A DNA stretch of 64,000 bases, from contig NC_079492.1 of assembly GCF_020520425.1 (NCBI RefSeq), positions 143,933,861-143,997,860 of the forward strand. The letters run 5' to 3'. Source of the DNA: Spinacia oleracea (taxonomy: Eukaryota; Streptophyta; Magnoliopsida; Caryophyllales; Amaranthaceae). A program made the translations under genes and the position numbers. Below are positions 10,348 to 22,180 of this stretch, in pieces. The notes beneath the pieces are model-generated. The model saw only the letters and a list, made by a program, of their open reading frames with translations. It did not search any database and was not told the origin of the DNA. Positions within the stretch are counted from its first letter, which is position 1; each line of letters starts with the position of its first letter.

Positions 10348-12880
10348 TGTAACGCCCCGACCTCTAATTCAATAATTTAAAGCATAATTAGCAGCGGAAT
10401 TAACCTAATTGGTCGGGACATTACCTGCCGTAACTTCCTTTTCGGAAATTACAAGGCAGACATCAATCAAAAGCCTTTAAATGCTCCAAAATATATAATA
10501 ATCCTTTATATTACCAAAATGAAAGTACATAACTTACTAAAAGTCTTTAATTAAAACTTATTAAACTATTAGAACCGTAAACATAAACTAGGTGGATAAT
10601 ATTAATGTGAAACTCCTCGCCACTACTCGTGTCCATCATTCCCCGCAGTACCTAAAACGGAAAACAAAACGGTGAGCCGAAGACTCAGTAACGAACTATT
10701 CTAGCAGCGCAAATTCATTTCAATTCATTTTATTTAGTAACACAGGGAGAATAGAATAAGTAAAACATTTAATAAAACATCATATTCACTTCATTCATAA
10801 ACTTTGCAATTTAACATGCTAGTTGTCGGCAAGTACGAACCGTGAAGGAATTCTCCACTGGGCCTGGGCCCATAAGAGCCTGGGCTCATCGTAACATGGG
10901 CCTGGGCCCTGAGCCTGGGCTCATAAACCATGGGAGCCTGGGCTCGTAATCCATGGGTGGACAGGTGTCCGTGGTGCATGCATGACCGATAGATAGGAAG
11001 ATGGTAGTTTATATACCGCCAGACAAACCAGTTCTTTCACTTTCATTTATCATGTTGTATGTAATTTTACCAAGCCTTGGCTTGTATTTCAATTCGAAAT
11101 AACATAACTCATTTTATATCATAAAACATCATTTAGATTCTGGGATCCATAAAACATCATTTCATTCAACGCATCATATAAACATTATTTTATGAGAAAA
11201 CTCAAACAAATCATATTATAAAGAATAATTCAAACAAATCATAATTCATTCCCACAATCCATAAAACGTGTCAAAACATTTAATTCATAAATCCAATCAT
11301 AACGTCATAATTTCGTAATACATTTATAAAGGGATTGCGGGTACTAGCAATAGCCGTTACCTCACTTCCGCAATTTTGCTAAGGAATTCGCTTGGTTCGT
11401 TCGTCCTGAGCTCCGAGTCCAATTTCTTTCAAAATATTAAATTATTGAATTAGTATTAAATCGATGAATAATCTAAAATCAATAGTTTATAAATAAATTT
11501 ATAAGTAATGAATAAATAATGAATTTTAAATAAAAAAATAATTTCGAAATTTATTGAAAATATTATTAACCAAAATTTCAATCGAAATATATATTTATAT
11601 TCATAAATCGATTTTCATTTGAATTTCATTATTGTTAAATAAAGCCTTTAATTTATTTTAGTAAAATCGATAATTAAACCTGAAAAATAATAACAATCTA
11701 TTAGTAAATAATTAATTCATAAAATGTATTAAAACATGAAATTTAATAATTAGGAAATCTGAAATGGTAATTCAATTTAACTCACCAAAGGCCCAAATGA
11801 GTGTGGCCCAATTTAATTTGTGGGTTTTAAGGGAAGTGAATCAAAACCAAAATAAGTTTTGGTTTTCTGGGAGCAGTGCTCGAACGAAACAGGGAAGGGG
11901 GAGGGGGCCGAAACAGGGGAAGCGGAGCAAGGAGGGCACGAGGAGGAAGGAGGGAAGGGGTGTGAGGCGTCTGGCTGGGCGACGCAGCGCCGGAAGGCGA
12001 CGGTGAGGGCGGTGGTTTGCGGTGGTGGTCCAGGCGAGGGGAGGAGGGAGTGCGAAAATGAAGGGGAAGCAGGGGAGGGTTGTGAGGGAGAGCGAGTACG
12101 AAAGGGTGGTTCTGGGCGGTGGTTGAGGTGGACGCGGTTGCTGGTGGTTATCGGAGGGATAAGGTGGTGATGGTGGTGCGGTGGTTGTGGTGTTGGTGCG
12201 GTGGGGCGAAAGAGAGGAAACAGGGGAGAGTAGAGGAGGTGGGTCGCGAAGGAGGTGAGAGAGCAGGGGGAGGTACGGTGGGCGTGCGGTGGTGCTGGAG
12301 GGAGACGGTGGTCAAGGTGGTGGTTGGGCGGAGGTGGTTCGCTGTGGTGGTGGTCGAAGGTGGTTATCGATGGTGGTTCGAATCAGAGAAGAGGAGGGGA
12401 GTGGAATTGGAGTTTTTGATTTTGGTTTTTGGTTGAGGGAATTGATCTCTGATTGTTGAATTTGTAAAGGGAAGGAGTAAGAATTCAATTTGAACTTGGC
12501 AATGAATGTGTATCAGATTGAGGGAAAAGGAGAAGGAAGGAAGTTGACTTCTTGGTTTGAGCGTGGGGAGCAAGAAAATAAAGCTGACATTTTCATTTTT
12601 TTTATTATTTTTTTTTTATTATTTTTTAAATAAATTCACAATATTTGGCAAAAATTCAGAATTTGTAATAAAATGTTTAATTAAAATAATTCCTTAAAAA
12701 TAAATAAATTATCGTTAACGAAAATAAATAATTTCAGTTTATAAATTTGTCGTTTAAAATAATTCGTAAAAACGATTAAAATGACGAAATTCGATTATTC
12801 GTAATTTAATTAAAAACGAAATTAAGTTGATAAATATTTTTAATTTTAATAAATCGAGTTTAAAATTTCGGGGTATTACA
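10348..12880. mobile_element. Solo LTR (about 2.5 kb) with 5-bp target duplication
   Basis: The unit starts TGTAACGCCCCGA and ends TCGGGGTATTACA, the inverted TG..CA ends of an LTR. It is flanked by the perfect 5-bp repeat ATATA (10343-10347 and 12881-12885). No gag, pol, primer-binding site or polypurine tract lies beside it, so a solo LTR left by recombination fits best. Inside are a GGCCTGGGCC-type repeat cluster (10858-10970) and a strongly G-rich, GGTGG-rich stretch (11880-12400) whose apparent ORFs are probably composition artefacts. Family (probably Ty3/gypsy, from size) and orientation are inferences. Confidence 0.75.
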
Positions 12881-12885
12881 ATATA

Positions 12886-13920
12886 AGAGTCATGACTTGT
12901 AATAGATGAAGTGTTAGACCCTCCAATATAATTTCGCAAGAGCAATATGTCTTATTATCTTATACTTCATCGGTTTTGTAAAGTTAATTCCTTGCTTTTA
13001 GTATTTATGTGATCAAATTGATTAATTATTAGTTAAGATATTAGATAAAATATTATCTTGTTGGATATCACTGGATTTAAATAAAAATCACCAAATTTTT
13101 ATAATTATTAACAGATATTTAAGGATATTAATAATTAAAATAGTTCTTTAGAGATAGCGCATAATTAAAAAAAAAAAGTGAGGGATTTTATGGAATAAGT
13201 TAGGTAAATACTTCTTGTGTACTACCTTTGACTTGCAATTTGCAAATCTCTTTTCATTTTTTAAGTAAACAACAATATAATAACACTATCATATGATATG
13301 GGATTATAGAAAACAAGGTCCTATAAGGTGTTAAAAGTTAAATAATTAAGGTTAAGTAACATACTAGCTATAAGTTAAATAGAGTCTTACAAGTTCATAT
13401 AAGTTCAGCCCTATAACATGAAGATAACAATAGTTAATATAAAAATTATAATTTCTTAACGGACTGCTGCACGTGCCTCTGACTAGTTATCAGTATATAA
13501 TTGTTTGATTTGACTTTTACAATTGTCAATCCTCTAACCAAATTTAATATCCGTGCCCTTAATTTCACTTATAAGTATTCCTAAACATAACTTAGTCAAT
13601 AATAAATGTGATTACGTACGAAGTAAAGAAATTATTTCAAAGGCATACATTAGAATAACTCCAGTAACATTTTTCATAATGATATGGAGCACTTGTTTTT
13701 TATAATTAAATCTTTATTGGGGCAAGAAAAAGCTCAAACCATAGGAAAATCCAATCACATACAAGCTTTACATGATTTCCATCTAAATCAATTGACAAGT
13801 GGAATAACCCATAAATCTTGAATATATTTTGGTCATTCTCTCTATTTAAGTATGTGTTCTTTAATATTTCTCTCTCCCGTGTGACTATTGTCAATCTATT
13901 TATTTTACAGCATGAAATAT
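12886..13920. other. AT-rich gene-free DNA
   Basis: Between the solo LTR and the hAT-like element I see only AT-rich sequence. No credible ORF, RNA gene or element ends are visible. Confidence 0.5.
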
Positions 13921-14579
13921 TAGAGTTGTCAAAAACTGATCCGACCTGAAGACCCGACCTGAACCGACCGAACCTGTAACCGGCCATAACCCAAAATTTC
14001 GGTAAAACAGGTAACTCAAAACTTGATCTGTACCCGACCCGAAAAAAACGATAACCAATTCTAACTAAATGTTGTATGACCCGAACCCGACACCCGACCG
14101 ATAGAGGACCAATAACCGAACTGACACGACTGAACAATGATTTGAACCCGATTCGATACCCAAAAATGACCTTAACCCGATTTTTACCCCCATAACCTGT
14201 TCGTGATTCGACGTGTGAAGTAAATATTTTACGCTTGAATATTTTGAGATGACCAAATCAGTTATTGACTCAATCTTAACCCGTGTTCGAGAGTGAAACC
14301 GACCTGAATTCTAACCGACCCGAAAATTATCCGATCCAAACTTGACTCCAAACCCGAGATTAACTGCTATAAGCCCGACTATATAAGACTTATACCCGAA
14401 CCCGACCCGAACATGACTCGACCTGAACCCGAAATGAGAAAAAAAAACCCGACATAACCCAACCAAACCCGTCTGCACCCGATTGATAAAATGACACGAC
14501 ACAACCCGACCTGTTCATGACCCAAAATCCGAGATGACCCGATCCGGACCCAACTCGATGACCTGCTTTAACAGCTCCA
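13921..14579. mobile_element. hAT-like non-autonomous element rich in CCCGA repeats, copy 1
   Basis: The ends TAGAGTTGTCAAAAA and TTTAACAGCTCCA are imperfect inverted repeats matching the ends of the element at 60290-61552. The body is dense in CCCGAACC/CCCGACC units. Its middle (about 14215-14270) contains GTAAATATTTT and TTTTGAGATGACCAAATC, which matches the middle of the other copy on the opposite strand. The expected 8-bp target duplication is not clear here. Confidence 0.6.
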
Positions 14580-15025
14580 GTATGAATAGGTAAAATGACT
14601 ATTTTACATATTAGAGTCTTTAAGAACTTTCAACATAACGTAAAATGACCCCGGCTTTAGAAAATGAATTATGTTTGGGATCATGTAAACATCCAAGTCA
14701 TAGAGTACGATGTACTCCGTAATTCAACTCTCTGAATTATGTAAACGTCCAAGTCGTGAACTGGATGTGTCCATTGAATGATGGTGATCGTTTGATCAAC
14801 CAGTAGTCCATCAAATACATTCAAATGTTTGTGCCAACGATTATAACCTGGTACTTGTATAGTTGTATGCTTGTTTCACCTAGCTAGACACTCATTCATG
14901 GCATATGGTATAATGGTAATTGAGTATATCCTATGCTTTTTGTAATATTTGCAACAGTTTAATTGACACATTGGTTAAGGTACTTCGTAATAGTTTGAGC
15001 GTAATCATATATGCGCAATCATATA

Positions 15026-15260
15026 CTCCCTCCGTCCTAAAATTATAGTTTTGTTTTCTATTTCTGGCGTCCCAAATTTATAGTCATGTTTCATTGTTTG
15101 GATATTACTTTTCCCACTTTCATATACACTATATTCTTATTCCCCACTTTTTTCATAGACTATATTCCACTTTTCCATGCAATATATTCCATTTTTCTAA
15201 CTTTTCCATACACTTTCCCACTTTCTCATAAACTACATTCCACTTTTTTTAAAACCGGTG
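15026..15260. repeat. Stowaway-type MITE, 3' end missing
   Basis: It begins TA then CTCCCTCCGTCCTAAAATTA. It continues with TTTCCCACTTT/CATATACACT repeats like the interior of the Stowaway at 17931-18285. No right terminus is found, so it looks truncated. Confidence 0.55.
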
Positions 15261-15429
15261 TTTTCAATTGCAATTATGCAATGAATCGTAAATATTGTTG
15301 ACTTATGGGTAAGTAAATCATTAAAAGTTAACCCTTCCATTAGCAAGACAGTAATTGTAAAACTTCCAAAAATAGTAAAACCAGGGAATTTGAACACTGT
15401 TACACTCAAATAAATACTGCTCGCACAAA

Positions 15430-15680
15430 GATTAGCGAATTAGACGCAGCACGTGAAGTCCTGAACGTGTCATTTTGTGTGTATGCAGCACGTGCAACGG
15501 TGTCGCTTTATATTTTGTGAACTACCAGGAAACACGTTGTACGAGGGGCCCACTTTTATTGAGCAACAACGACAACACAGTTCTAACTAAGCCCACCGTA
15601 ACGTGGCACCTCCATTTCTTCGCCGGATTATCAGGCCGTAATTTACCCCTTGCATTGATTTGGAACATATAAAAGGTTTA
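15430..15680 (+). promoter_or_regulatory. Promoter-like segment without a recognisable gene
   Basis: It contains two G-box cores within GCACGTGAAG and GCACGTGCAAC, a GGGGCCCAC site of the TCP-binding type, and a CATATAAAAGG TATA-like box at about 15667-15676. These are suggestive spacings for a plant promoter. Downstream sequence shows no supportable ORF, so it may be a promoter fragment carried by a transposon or left from a lost gene. Confidence 0.25.
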
Positions 15681-16194
15681 ACAATACACATCTACTCCAT
15701 GTGTTTCATAATTTAGCTCATTGGTTGTGCATTTTTTATTTGACATATCAACCATAAAATATCATTGTCTTTATTAGTCAAAATTAATTTGTTTCATCTT
15801 TTAAAAATAATTAGCCAACTTTAATTCATTTCAAATTTTTAAAACAATCATGTTCATGTGTTATGGGTAGAATATTAATGACAAATACACTATATGTACA
15901 AATATTCCGGTAGTCGCCATATCACATATATGTATCACAAAGCGTCCTATTTTACACCCAAAAATAAAATAAAATTCGGATAAAGTATGTAGTTGTCCCA
16001 GATAACTAATTTCAGAAAAAATAAATCGAATAAAATAAAGTTTATAAAAATTATCTACTGAACTTGCACTCTTTTATACTCTGTATTAATTAAAACTTAA
16101 AACAGTTTGTTGGTACTTATGTCCTTCGTCATTTCTCCTATGAGAAACAAGTAAATTAAAAAGCAATGGACGCAGTATAGAAAAAAGGTGCCAT

Positions 16195-16600
16195 TTGGTC
16201 AGGTTGGCTCATGACACGATATGAACCAGCACGAAAAAGGTACGACGCTAAAAACACAACTCAAAAATGGGACAAAGTCGTGGGCAGTTGGCTACGCATG
16301 GGATATTTTTTGTAGAAAAAAAATACGACGTCGCACAACACGACAAACGACGTTATATATTGTGAAATTAGGCTTTGACTCAAAGACAATAAACCATAAA
16401 ACACATTTTGATTGAAAATTAAACTAAGACAATAAGGCATGGCACGACATGACCCAAATAAGTTTGAGGCGTGTGTGGGCCACCCTTTTGAAATTTCTAG
16501 CACGATATATCATGAAACTAAGGGTTCGGCGTGGGCCGAGACTATTCAGACACAGGGCTCGACATCGACATCGACGGCATGAGGCGTTTCCTATCCCAAA
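16195..16600. repeat. Degenerate GCACGAC-rich element
   Basis: It carries repeated GCACGA/ACACGAC words and GTGGGCC blocks, like the better preserved hAT-like element at 18573-18942. Clear ends and target duplications could not be assigned. The short ORFs here are composition artefacts. Confidence 0.4.
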
Positions 16601-17173
16601 GCCATTTTTAGTGCAAAGTACTCCATACATACAAATATACAATGTTGTTGATAAAGGTTATGGTGTATGCTTTGTTGTACTTCCCCTTGTTGAGAATAAG
16701 AGACATGGGATGATGGAAGATTGAATAATGTGGGTTTGAACAAGGACCACAAGTCCACAACAACTTCTCAATTTCTCATGTCAATTAGGAATCAGTTATC
16801 TTGATAACATGCTAACATGCCACTGCCCGATACTCCAAAAACTGCCGTTGGATTATCAAATATTTTTTTCAACCTTTTTATGTCACGCAAAATCCAGTTA
16901 AATGAAAATGGACCTAAAACAAACTTATTTCGGGCCCAGAAATCCATTACAGTTTACAGGGACGTTTCTTTAAGATTTTGCTGTCGGTTTTTCAATTAAT
17001 TTAATTTGCTTTTTTTTTTTCCCTTTCGCCTTTTAACTTAGTTTTTTTCTTCTTTTTCGACTGAGTCACTTACAAAGGCAATGTAAATTATAAATGGCGG
17101 TGAGAGATTTGGCCTGATACTTATCGTATACAATAACGATTTAAAGGGATAGGGCAAACTCCACAAATTATTA

Positions 17174-17613
17174 GGTACACCCGGTTGTACGTAGCTCTAC
17201 ATGCAACCGAATCGTTTTGTATTTTTTTAATCCCTCAAAAAAAGCACATTTTTCAGTTTAAAAGCACATTTTCAGTTTAAAAGCACATTTTTCAGTTTAA
17301 AAGCACATTTTTACAGTTTAAAAGCACATATGTTTTTCAAATATTATGATATTGAATATCTTCTTCCAATCGGGAAAACCCTAAACTTAAAAGGTGAGCA
17401 ACCAACATCAGTTTACATATCCTCTAAAATTCTTCGCGCTCGTACGTTCTTTTGTACTAACAATGTGTTCTTTTGAAATGTATCTGCTTTTAAGCTATAA
17501 AAATGTACTTTAACCTGTAAAAATGTGCTTTAAACTATAAAATTGTGCTTTTTAAGGGGTTAAAAACCAAAACTACCCTGTTGCTTGTAGAGCTACGTAC
17601 AACCGGGTGTACC
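17174..17613. repeat. MITE-like element with about 35-bp inverted ends and internal tandem repeats
   Basis: The left end GGTACACCCGGTTGTACGTA and the right end, its complement TACGTACAACCGGGTGTACC, pair over about 35 bp. From 17241 to 17330 there are about five 20-21-bp tandem units (AAAGCACATTTTTCAGTTTA). Related units in inverse form occur at about 17500-17560. Target duplication is unclear (TTA left, TTT right). Confidence 0.65.
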
Positions 17614-17638
17614 TTTTACCAATTGGGGCAAACTCATA

Positions 17639-17921
17639 CTCCCTCTATATTTATTTAAGAGATACACTTGTATTTTCCGGCCGTATTTATTTAAGAGAAA
17701 CACTTGCCATTTTTAATAACTTATCAACCACACCATCTAATTAAATAATCTATTTACACCCAACCCCCACCCTCCACCCCCTAAAATGACATGATCCCCA
17801 CTTGTTTTACTTATTAAAATATCTACTCAACCCCACTTGTTTTATTACTTTATTTCATTTAATTCTTCTTCTTAATACCCGTGTCTGGCCAAGTGTATCT
17901 CTTAAATAAATACGGAGGGAG
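17639..17921. repeat. Stowaway-type MITE, copy B
   Basis: It is flanked by TA (17637-17638, 17922-17923). It is closely similar to the copy at 1805-2087 over the whole length, including the duplicated GTATTTATTTAAGAGA motif near the left end. Confidence 0.8.
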
Positions 17922-17930
17922 TACTTAGTA

Positions 17931-18285
17931 CTCCCTCCGTTCCTAAATACGTGTCCACGTTGGACATGTACACGGTAATTAATAAAATTGAATGGTATGT
18001 AAGAGGTAATTTGGGAATGTTTTTTTTTTTTTGGAAAGGAAAAAGTAGATAATTGTTTATTGATAAAGTATAAATAAAAGTGGAGGTGGTGATTGAAAAG
18101 TGGGAAAAAATGTAGAATGTGTAAGAAAAGGTAATAATGATGTGTAGAAAAGTGGGAAAAGTGTATGAAAAAGTGGGAAAAGTGTATAGAAAAGTGGGAA
18201 AGGTGTATGTCCAAAAATGGAAAGTTGACACATAAAAGGGAATGCCATAAATGAGAACTGGACACGTATTTAGGAACAGAGGGAG
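17931..18285. repeat. Stowaway-type MITE of a different family, next to copy B
   Basis: It is flanked by TA (17929-17930, 18286-18287). Its ends are CTCCCTCCGTTCCTAAATAC and a complementary right end. The interior contains AAAAGTGGGAAAAGTGTAT repeats. It begins only 9 bp after the preceding Stowaway, and the ORFs across it are repeat artefacts. Confidence 0.8.
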
Positions 18286-18572
18286 TATATATTTTTAATT
18301 ACTCCATTTTAAATGATCTATAAATTTGAGAATTACTTCGTACAAAGACATCTAAAATTAATACGATGGGATTATAAACAAGTGAGCTAAGAGTGAAAAC
18401 TGGGTGACAAAAAACGTATAGGAAGACATATAAAGGTACGTAAAACCATATGATACTACTTCGGAAAGTACAATATTAGATACTCCGTTTTATTAATGAC
18501 AATATTTCTTTTATATTCTGTTACCTACTGAACTACTCCACAAATTAGCCACTTCAGTTAAGCGGTCATGAG

Positions 18573-18942
18573 TAAAGATGGACGTGGGCTGGGCCGGCTT
18601 GAGGCCCGACGCGACCCGGCACGGGCACAAAAAAGCACGGCCGACACGAGCACGAAGCCGTGGGCCATTGGCCGGGTCTGGGGTGAATATTTTTGGAAAA
18701 GCACGATAAAGCACGACACGACTCGATCCGCCACGACAAAGCACGCTAACTTAAGTAAAATTTAGGTATAGGCACTATGGCCCAACCCGGCACGAAATCC
18801 CGTGGGCTTGGGCCATGTTTTAAACTTTCCAGTCCGATCCGACCCGGCACGATACATAGTGGGCCTGCCTTGGAGCCGTCCTGTTTATGCCCATGACCCA
18901 TGGGCTCAGCCCGAAGCCCTGCCCGGCCCAAGGCCATGTTTA
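18573..18942. mobile_element. hAT-like non-autonomous element
   Basis: The ends TAAAGATGG and CCATGTTTA are short inverted repeats. The flanks GTCATGAG (18565-18572) and GTCATGAA (18943-18950) form an 8-bp target duplication with one mismatch, as expected for hAT. The body is GC-rich, with GCACGA and GGCCC words, and non-coding. Confidence 0.65.
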
Positions 18943-18950
18943 GTCATGAA

Positions 18951-19394
18951 TTTAAGCTATTTCCAAACACTAGATGTATTTGTAAAACTTTTAAATTAGA
19001 AATACTCAGTGTGGTGCAATTATTACAAAAACGGAATGAATATTTTACTCTATAACTGTTTAAGCCTATACTCCATAGACACGAACAAAAAGAGTGATCC
19101 TTATGAGACATGATGCCAAATATTGTGGGGCTCAATGAAGCATTGAACAAGTCTTATTGATTCTCATATATGTCAGTCGATCTTTCTTCGACTGATTCTG
19201 CTCTTATTCCCATCACCCATTCACCCCATCTACGTAATTGCGCGCTTCGTAACAAACTTTGGCTTTGTTTTTGTAGACCTTCTTTCAACAACTTTGGTGG
19301 ATACAATTTACTTTCAACGATACTACGATAGTGGTCTAGGGATTCATGACTTACGGCCGGCCATTTGACATTTACGATTAGAGATGATAATGGG
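18951..19394. other. Gene-free spacer
   Basis: It has unremarkable AT-rich sequence. No gene, RNA or clear element end was recognised. Confidence 0.4.
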
Positions 19395-19639
19395 TCGGAT
19401 TCAGATTCGGTGGAGCTTCACCTGCATCCATTCATTATCTAATTATTAATATATAGATAGGTATGCACCCATTTATATATGCATATGCAATGAAACGACT
19501 GTGTTTCATCAATAAGAAATCACGCGCCTATATCACATACCCATTTTCTCTCACCTCTAACCTCCGCCCATTTTCTCTCACCATTTTCTCTCTCATCAAA
19601 ACCTCTCACTCTCTTTCCTCCATTGATGCGCCGTCGTCG

Positions 19640-19824
19640 ATATGATGTGCTCACTCTTTCCTTCCGCCGCTAACACCTATTCCGGTTTTCTTCCACCGCT
19701 GCCGAAGATATGCCGTCGGAAAATATTGTACTTCTTCGCCGATCTATTAGTGTTCTTCGTCGCGACGCTTGAGAGGCTTCCTACCTACGACGATCTGTTG
19801 TCCAAATTGAGCGGAGATTGCTGA
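19640..19824 (+). pseudogene. Short exon-like fragment, possibly from a PDR-type ABC transporter
   Basis: A 60-codon open stretch ends in VATLERLPTYDDLLSKLSG before a stop. The block LERLPTYD strongly recalls the N-terminal LE(K/R)LPTYDRLR motif of plant ABCG/PDR transporters. Nothing else of that protein is recognisable and the rest of the reading frame is unlike it, so a small captured fragment or a chance match are both possible. Confidence 0.25.
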
Positions 19825-20340
19825 TGATTGCACCGTCTTTCGGCAGAGAGGCAGGGCTTCAAGCCGTAGATCCAAGACTTTTTCTCGTTCTCGCATTGCC
19901 ATTGAAGGTAACTAATACTTTTAAGTTTTAACCATCTCCTCCTTTTTCTTTCCCACAATTTATGCGTTTTTATGCACATTAATCTCACCTTTTTTCTAGC
20001 TTCATCATTTTCTATTAGTATGGCTGCTTCATGTTTGTTTTGATCAGATTCATTAATTTATTGTTCGATTGATTTTAAATTTCAAGTATTAAAATAAATT
20101 AATTAATTAATTTTGTTGACTGATTTGGCTTTCATATTTGGTTATGGGAGTGTTGCAAGAGGGAGAGGTGTGCTCATGGTGCCAATAATGTTTTGAAGAA
20201 AGCTATATTGATTGGTGTGGTATGTAATTTCTATTTCTCTTTCATTTCCTTTTATTTTTGTCGATTAATTTCTGTATTTTTGGTGGTTGTACTTGTGATA
20301 GTTATTGCTGAATATTTATTCACAAATAATAATATTTTTG

Positions 20341-22180
20341 TGTGATGTTCAGTTTTTCAACTCTCGTGTTCAAATTATAAAGAATCATGTTCAATTTTAC
20401 ACAAAATCATGTTCAACTAAATTTAACTACATTTGTTAATTTTGATATTGTTATTGTTGGTGGTATTGTGGTTAGGATTGTTGTTATGTATGATAGTTCA
20501 CAAGTAATAAGATTTTTGTGCGATGTTTAGTTTTTCAACTCTCATGTTCAATTTATAAAGAATCATGTTCAATTTACACAAAATCATGTTCAAATAAATT
20601 TAAATTGTAAAATTAATATATATTCAATATTTTTGTGTGATGTTTAGTTTCTCAACTCTCATGTTCAACTTATAAAGAATCATATTCAATTTACACAAAA
20701 TCATGTTCAACTAAATTCAACACTTTTGTGTGATGTTAATTATTTTTATTTTTTGAACAATATATGATGTGATTATTTATCAACTATGTTTTGCACCAAA
20801 AACATCTATCTAATTATGTAGTTTGTGTAATTGTGAAATGTTAACTCAAGTTGCATTGCTTAACTTTTGGTTGTGATATGGATTAATTTCATTAATCATA
20901 GTAATTATTATTAGCTTCATCTAATTTACGCTGATAATATTGTTGAACAAATATTTTCTTCTTTAGAAATGATTAATTTGCTACTTTGTTAGTCTTGATT
21001 TTGAGTGATGTTCAGTTTTTCAACTCTCTTGTTCAACCTATAAAGAATCATGTTCAACTTATAAAACTATAATATGTTCAATATTTTTGTGTGATATTCA
21101 GTTTCTCAAGTCTTATGTTCAACTTATACAAAATCACATTCAACTAGATTTAACTTATTAAACTAATATATGCACAATACTTTTCTGTGATGTTCGGTTT
21201 CTCAAGCCTTATGTTCAACTTATACAAAATCATGTCAACTAAATTTAACTTATAAAACTAATATATGTTCAATACCTTTGTGTGATGTTCGATTTCTGGG
21301 TTTGTAAATTTAAATTATTGTTAAAATATTTAATACTCGATTCTGGAGTAAATGTGTTTAAATCAATAATAGGTGACTTTTTTTAGTTTCTAAAAAAATC
21401 ACCTATTATTCTTGTTTATGTTCAATTTTTAAAACTCCATGTTCAGTTTTAGAAATTTAATGTTCATACTATGTTTGATATCATGTCAAGCTCATTTTTA
21501 ATTAAAAACAGATGATCATTAATTCTTTACTAAAAGATCATGTTCAGATTGTATAAGCATGTGTTCATTATTCTTTACTAAAAATTGGCACTCTCTAAAT
21601 ATTAATGTTCAGTTTATAACTCATCATGTTCAATTTATAAAAGACGATGTTTATAAAAGATGATGTTCACAAATAAGAAAACTTTTGAGTGATGTTTAGT
21701 TTTTCAAGTCTTATGTTCAACTTATACAAAATCATGTTCAACTAAATTCAACTTATAAAACTAATATATGTTTAATACTTTTGTGAGATGTTTAGTTTCT
21801 CAAGTCTCATGTTCAACTTATAAATAATTATGTACAGAATCATGTTCAACTAAAGGCAAGCAACAACAGTAATAAGCAAATGTTTATTATTCTTTACTAA
21901 AAGATAAAAAGTGGCGCTGTCTAAATATTGTCATGTTCAGTTTATAATTCTTCATGTTCAACTTATAAAATATGATGTTCAATTTATAAAAGATGATGTT
22001 CACAAATAAGAACACGTTTGTGTGATATTCAGTTTCTCAAGTCTCATGTTCAACTTATAAATAATCATGTTCAACTAAATTCAACTTATAAAACTATGAT
22101 ATGTTCATAAATAAAAACAGTTTTGTGTGATGTTCAGTTTCTCAAGTCATATATTCAACTTATACATAATAATGTTCAAC
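20341..22180. repeat. Degenerate TGTTCA-rich tandem array
   Basis: The motif GTGATGTTCAGTTTCTCAAG, or variants, recurs at least eleven times (for example near 20341, 20519, 20636, 21003, 21098, 21187, 21281, 21679, 21783, 22021 and 22126). Between them lie repeated CATGTTCAACTTATA and AATCATGTTCAACTAAATT units. The spacing is irregular, often about 90-110 bp. There is no open reading frame. It looks like an expanded subterminal or satellite-like region of a transposon. Confidence 0.75.

Noticed and set aside
11764..12436. Three overlapping plus-strand ORFs of 80-105 codons
   Set aside because: They lie in a GGTGG-rich stretch of the solo LTR, overlap in different frames and are made of Gly, Val, Arg and Trp runs.
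13706..14502. Minus-strand ORFs of 143 and 63 codons
   Set aside because: They are products of the CCCGA-repeat hAT-like element, with no domain.
17855..18265. Overlapping minus-strand ORFs of up to 136 codons
   Set aside because: They read across two Stowaway MITEs and consist of repeated FxTHFSHF-type words derived from MITE repeats.
20341..22180. CRISPR-like array
   Set aside because: The units are degenerate and irregularly spaced, with no constant spacers, in a plant genome.
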